Source: Gammaproteobacteria bacterium HGW-Gammaproteobacteria-1 (GTDB taxonomy: Bacteria > Pseudomonadota > Gammaproteobacteria > Thiohalomonadales > Thiohalomonadaceae). Taken from it: a stretch of DNA of 64,000 nucleotides. The translations under genes and the position numbers were made by a program. Location of the stretch: contig PGZL01000006.1 of assembly GCA_002840095.1 (NCBI GenBank), positions 306,600-370,599 of the forward strand, given 5' to 3'. The notes under the pieces were generated by a model. It did no database searches. It had not been told where the DNA came from and saw only the letters and a program-made list of their open reading frames with translations. This document shows positions 61,606 to 64,000 of the stretch, piece after piece. Each line of letters opens with the position of its first letter. Position 1 is the stretch's first letter.

Positions 61606-62814
61606 TTGTCCCAATCCCCTGAACTGCGCGAGGTTGCCGCCAGCCTGCGCGAACTGCCTGTCCCGTCCCCGGATGAAGCCGCGCACAGCGCTGTGCTGGC
61701 TCAGCTGATCCGTGCCGCCATCGACGCCGCCGGCGGCGCCATCGGTTTTGACCGGTTCATGGAACTGGCGCTCTATGCGCCGGGCCTGGGCTATTACAGC
61801 GCCGGTGCGCGCAAGTTCGGCGCGGCGGGCGATTTCGTCACCGCCCCGGAGCTGTCGCCGCTGTTTTCCCGCTGCGTCGCCCGTCACTGCGCCGGGCTGC
61901 TGACGCAGATGGAGGGCGATGCGCTGCTGGAGTTCGGCGCCGGCAGCGGGACCATGGCGGCGGAGATTCTGCTGGAACTGGAACGCTTGCAGGCGTTGCC
62001 GGCACGCTACGACATTCTGGAATTGAGCGCCGATCTGCGCGCACGCCAGCGCGAGACCCTGCAGGCACGGGCGCCGCACCTGGCGCCGCGCGTGCACTGG
62101 CTCGATGCGCTGCCGGAGGAATTCAGCGGTGTGGTGCTGGGCAATGAGGTGCTGGACGCGATGCCGGTACACCGTTTCCGGCTGACGGACGGCGCGGTGC
62201 AGGAGCTGGGCGTGACCTGGCGTGACGAGGCCTTCGCATGGACGGCGCTGGACGCCTGCACGCCGCGGCTGGCGACGCGGGTGCAGGAGATTGCCGCCGC
62301 CGCGGAGCTGCCGCCGGGCTATGAGTCGGAAGTGAACCTCGCCGCCGAGGACTGGTTGCGCAGCGTGGCCGGATTCCTGCGCCGCGGCGTGGTGTTGTTG
62401 TTCGACTACGGCTTTCCGCGCCACGAGTATTACCACCCGCAGCGCGACGGCGGCACCGTGATGTGCCACTACCGCCACCGCGCCCATGCCGATCCCCTGA
62501 TCCTGCCCGGCCTGCAGGACATCACCGCCCACGTGGATTTCAGCGCCATGGCGGCGGCCGCGGCCGCGGCGGAGGCCGGGCTGGACGTCCTCGGCTTTGC
62601 CAACCAGGCCAACTACCTGCTGGGTGCCGGCCTGCTGGAACTGACGCAGCAGGGGAGCGGGGACGTGCGCGAGCAACTGGCCGTGGCGGCGCAGCTGAAG
62701 CGGCTGATGATGCCGGGGGAGATGGGAGAGGTGTTCAAGGTGCTGGCGCTGGGCCGGGAGGTGGCGGACGCCGGGGCGGGATTTGCGCTACGTGACGAGC
62801 GGTATCGTTTATAG
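61606..62814 (+). CDS. MidA/NDUFAF7-family SAM-dependent methyltransferase
   Basis: GAGSGTMAAEIL, GVVLGNEVLDAMPVHRF, FDYGFPRHEYYHPQRDGGTVMCHYRHRAH. Confidence 0.9.
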   Translation: MSQSPELREVAASLRELPVPSPDEAAHSAVLAQLIRAAIDAAGGAIGFDRFMELALYAPGLGYYSAGARKFGAAGDFVTAPELSPLFSRCVARHCAGLLTQMEGDALLEFGAGSGTMAAEILLELERLQALPARYDILELSADLRARQRETLQARAPHLAPRVHWLDALPEEFSGVVLGNEVLDAMPVHRFRLTDGAVQELGVTWRDEAFAWTALDACTPRLATRVQEIAAAAELPPGYESEVNLAAEDWLRSVAGFLRRGVVLLFDYGFPRHEYYHPQRDGGTVMCHYRHRAHADPLILPGLQDITAHVDFSAMAAAAAAAEAGLDVLGFANQANYLLGAGLLELTQQGSGDVREQLAVAAQLKRLMMPGEMGEVFKVLALGREVADAGAGFALRDERYRL

Positions 62815-62823
62815 GCGTTGGGT

Positions 62824-63036
62824 TCAACTGTTGAGGGTGGCGAGTTCGCGACGGCGCAGGCCGAGCAGGGCATGGTAGGTGCGGCCCAGGGCGCGTTCGT
62901 AGGCGTTGTCGCCGTCGCCGGTGGCGTCGAGGCGGGTCAGGCGGCCTTCCAGAAAGGCGATTTCCTGCAACAGGCGGCTGCGATGCTCCTGGCTGTGCGG
63001 GACCGGCTGGGTGTAAAAATCGATGACTTCGTTCAT
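62824..63036 (-). CDS. Short hypothetical protein
   Basis: MNEVIDFYTQPVPHSQEHRSRLLQEIAFLEGRLTRLDATGDGDNAYERALGRTYHALLGLRRRELATLNS. Confidence 0.6.
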   Translation of the reverse strand: MNEVIDFYTQPVPHSQEHRSRLLQEIAFLEGRLTRLDATGDGDNAYERALGRTYHALLGLRRRELATLNS

Positions 63037-63185
63037 GGTCTCTATCTCTTTGTCGTTTGGGTACGGGGCCACCCTAGCAAGCCGTTATGACGCTTTCTTG
63101 ACACACCCTTGACACTTTCCGCGCGCCCAACCGGGTATCATTGCCCCCAATTTCTTTCCCGCGGGACCATCGCAAGGAGTCACCC

Positions 63186-63881
63186 ATGTCCGACCGCCGA
63201 CAACAGACCGAGGAGATGCTGGCCAAGCACCACCGTGACGGTGAGCGCTTCGCCCAGATGATGAAGGAGTCGTTCGACAGCCGTTTCGACGAGCTGTTCT
63301 GGAATGCCTGGCGCCAGTGGGTGGAGCCGGCGTATTCCGCCAGCCCGGTGGTGCTCGATCTCGGCGCCGGTCCCGGCATGTTCGTCAAGGCGCTGGCCGC
63401 GCGCTATCCCGGCATCCGCGCCATCGGCGTCGAGGTGGCGCCGTACATGTTGCAGGCGGTGGGCGACCTGCCCGTCGGCTGCGAGATCATCGCGGAGGAC
63501 CTGCACGATCCGAAACTGCCGCTGGCCGACGCTGCGGTGGACGCCGTCATGTGCTCGGTAGTGCTGCATGAAATGGATCAGCCGCTGCGCGCCTTGCAGG
63601 AGATCAGTCGCGTGATGCGGCCCGGCGGCCGCTTCTACATTGCCGACTGGGTCCGTGCGCCGCTGGAGGTCTACGTGCGCAACCAGACCGACGAGGCGAA
63701 ACTGTTCGGCGCCGACATCACCACCGCCGAACTGGAGGATTTCTTCATCCACTTCGCCGAGCACAACCGCTACTCGCGCGAAGACCTGATCTACCTGCTG
63801 AACCACACCGGCTTCGCGGTGATCCACAGCGAGATCGCCAAGGAAGGGCGCTACGCGCGCATCGTGGCGGAAAAACGATAA
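63186..63881 (+). CDS. Class I SAM-dependent methyltransferase
   Basis: VVLDLGAGPGMFVKALAARYPG; SVVLHEMDQPLRALQEISRVMRPGGRFYIADW. Confidence 0.88.
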   Translation: MSDRRQQTEEMLAKHHRDGERFAQMMKESFDSRFDELFWNAWRQWVEPAYSASPVVLDLGAGPGMFVKALAARYPGIRAIGVEVAPYMLQAVGDLPVGCEIIAEDLHDPKLPLADAAVDAVMCSVVLHEMDQPLRALQEISRVMRPGGRFYIADWVRAPLEVYVRNQTDEAKLFGADITTAELEDFFIHFAEHNRYSREDLIYLLNHTGFAVIHSEIAKEGRYARIVAEKR

Positions 63882-63886
63882 AGGCC

Positions 63887-64000
63887 AGTTTCGAGTTTCG
63901 GGTTTGAAGTTTCGAAAGGCCACGACACACTCTTGCCGAAACTCGAAACTCGAAACTCGAAACTCGAAACTCGAAACTCGAAACTCGAAACTCGAAACTC
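63887..64000. repeat. Inverted 7-bp-period arrays ending in at least nine CGAAACT copies
   Basis: agtttcg agtttcg ggtttga agtttcg (63887-63914) vs (CGAAACT)9 from 63937 to window end. Confidence 0.9.

Overview
The window is a GC-rich chromosomal segment that looks gammaproteobacterial. Most of it is core metabolism. Recognisable blocks are: a SWIM/SNF2 helicase gene; a cytochrome c gene plus small regulatory-type genes (zinc ribbon, PilZ, SseB); typA/bipA; proline iminopeptidase and dtd; a Cyc2-like cytochrome-porin gene with a diheme cytochrome gene; a complete cbb3 oxidase cluster (ccoNOQP, ccoGHIS) with fnr; hisBHAFIE-tatABC; an RND efflux pair; tRNA-Ile2(CAT); rpoD-dnaG-yqeY-rpsU with divergent tsaD; plsY/folB/folK; a two-component pair; a pteridine reductase and two methyltransferase genes. 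The less ordinary signals are: (1) a candidate Gac/Rsm-type small RNA downstream of typA on the minus strand, with many GGA motifs in hairpin loops, a GacA-box-like palindrome and a terminator; (2) families of short-period (7, 8, 9 or 10 bp) degenerate repeat arrays, mostly in inverted pairs, at several intergenic sites; (3) a GxxExxY gene bracketed by perfect 26-bp inverted repeats inside an envelope/ABC operon; (4) a three-gene secreted cassette (9.3-14.1 kb) with a triplicated collar-like domain and a 1157-aa VCBS-like protein; (5) a 38-aa membrane ORF at the end of ccoNOQP that is missing from the ORF track. All assignments come from reading the sequence; no database search was run.
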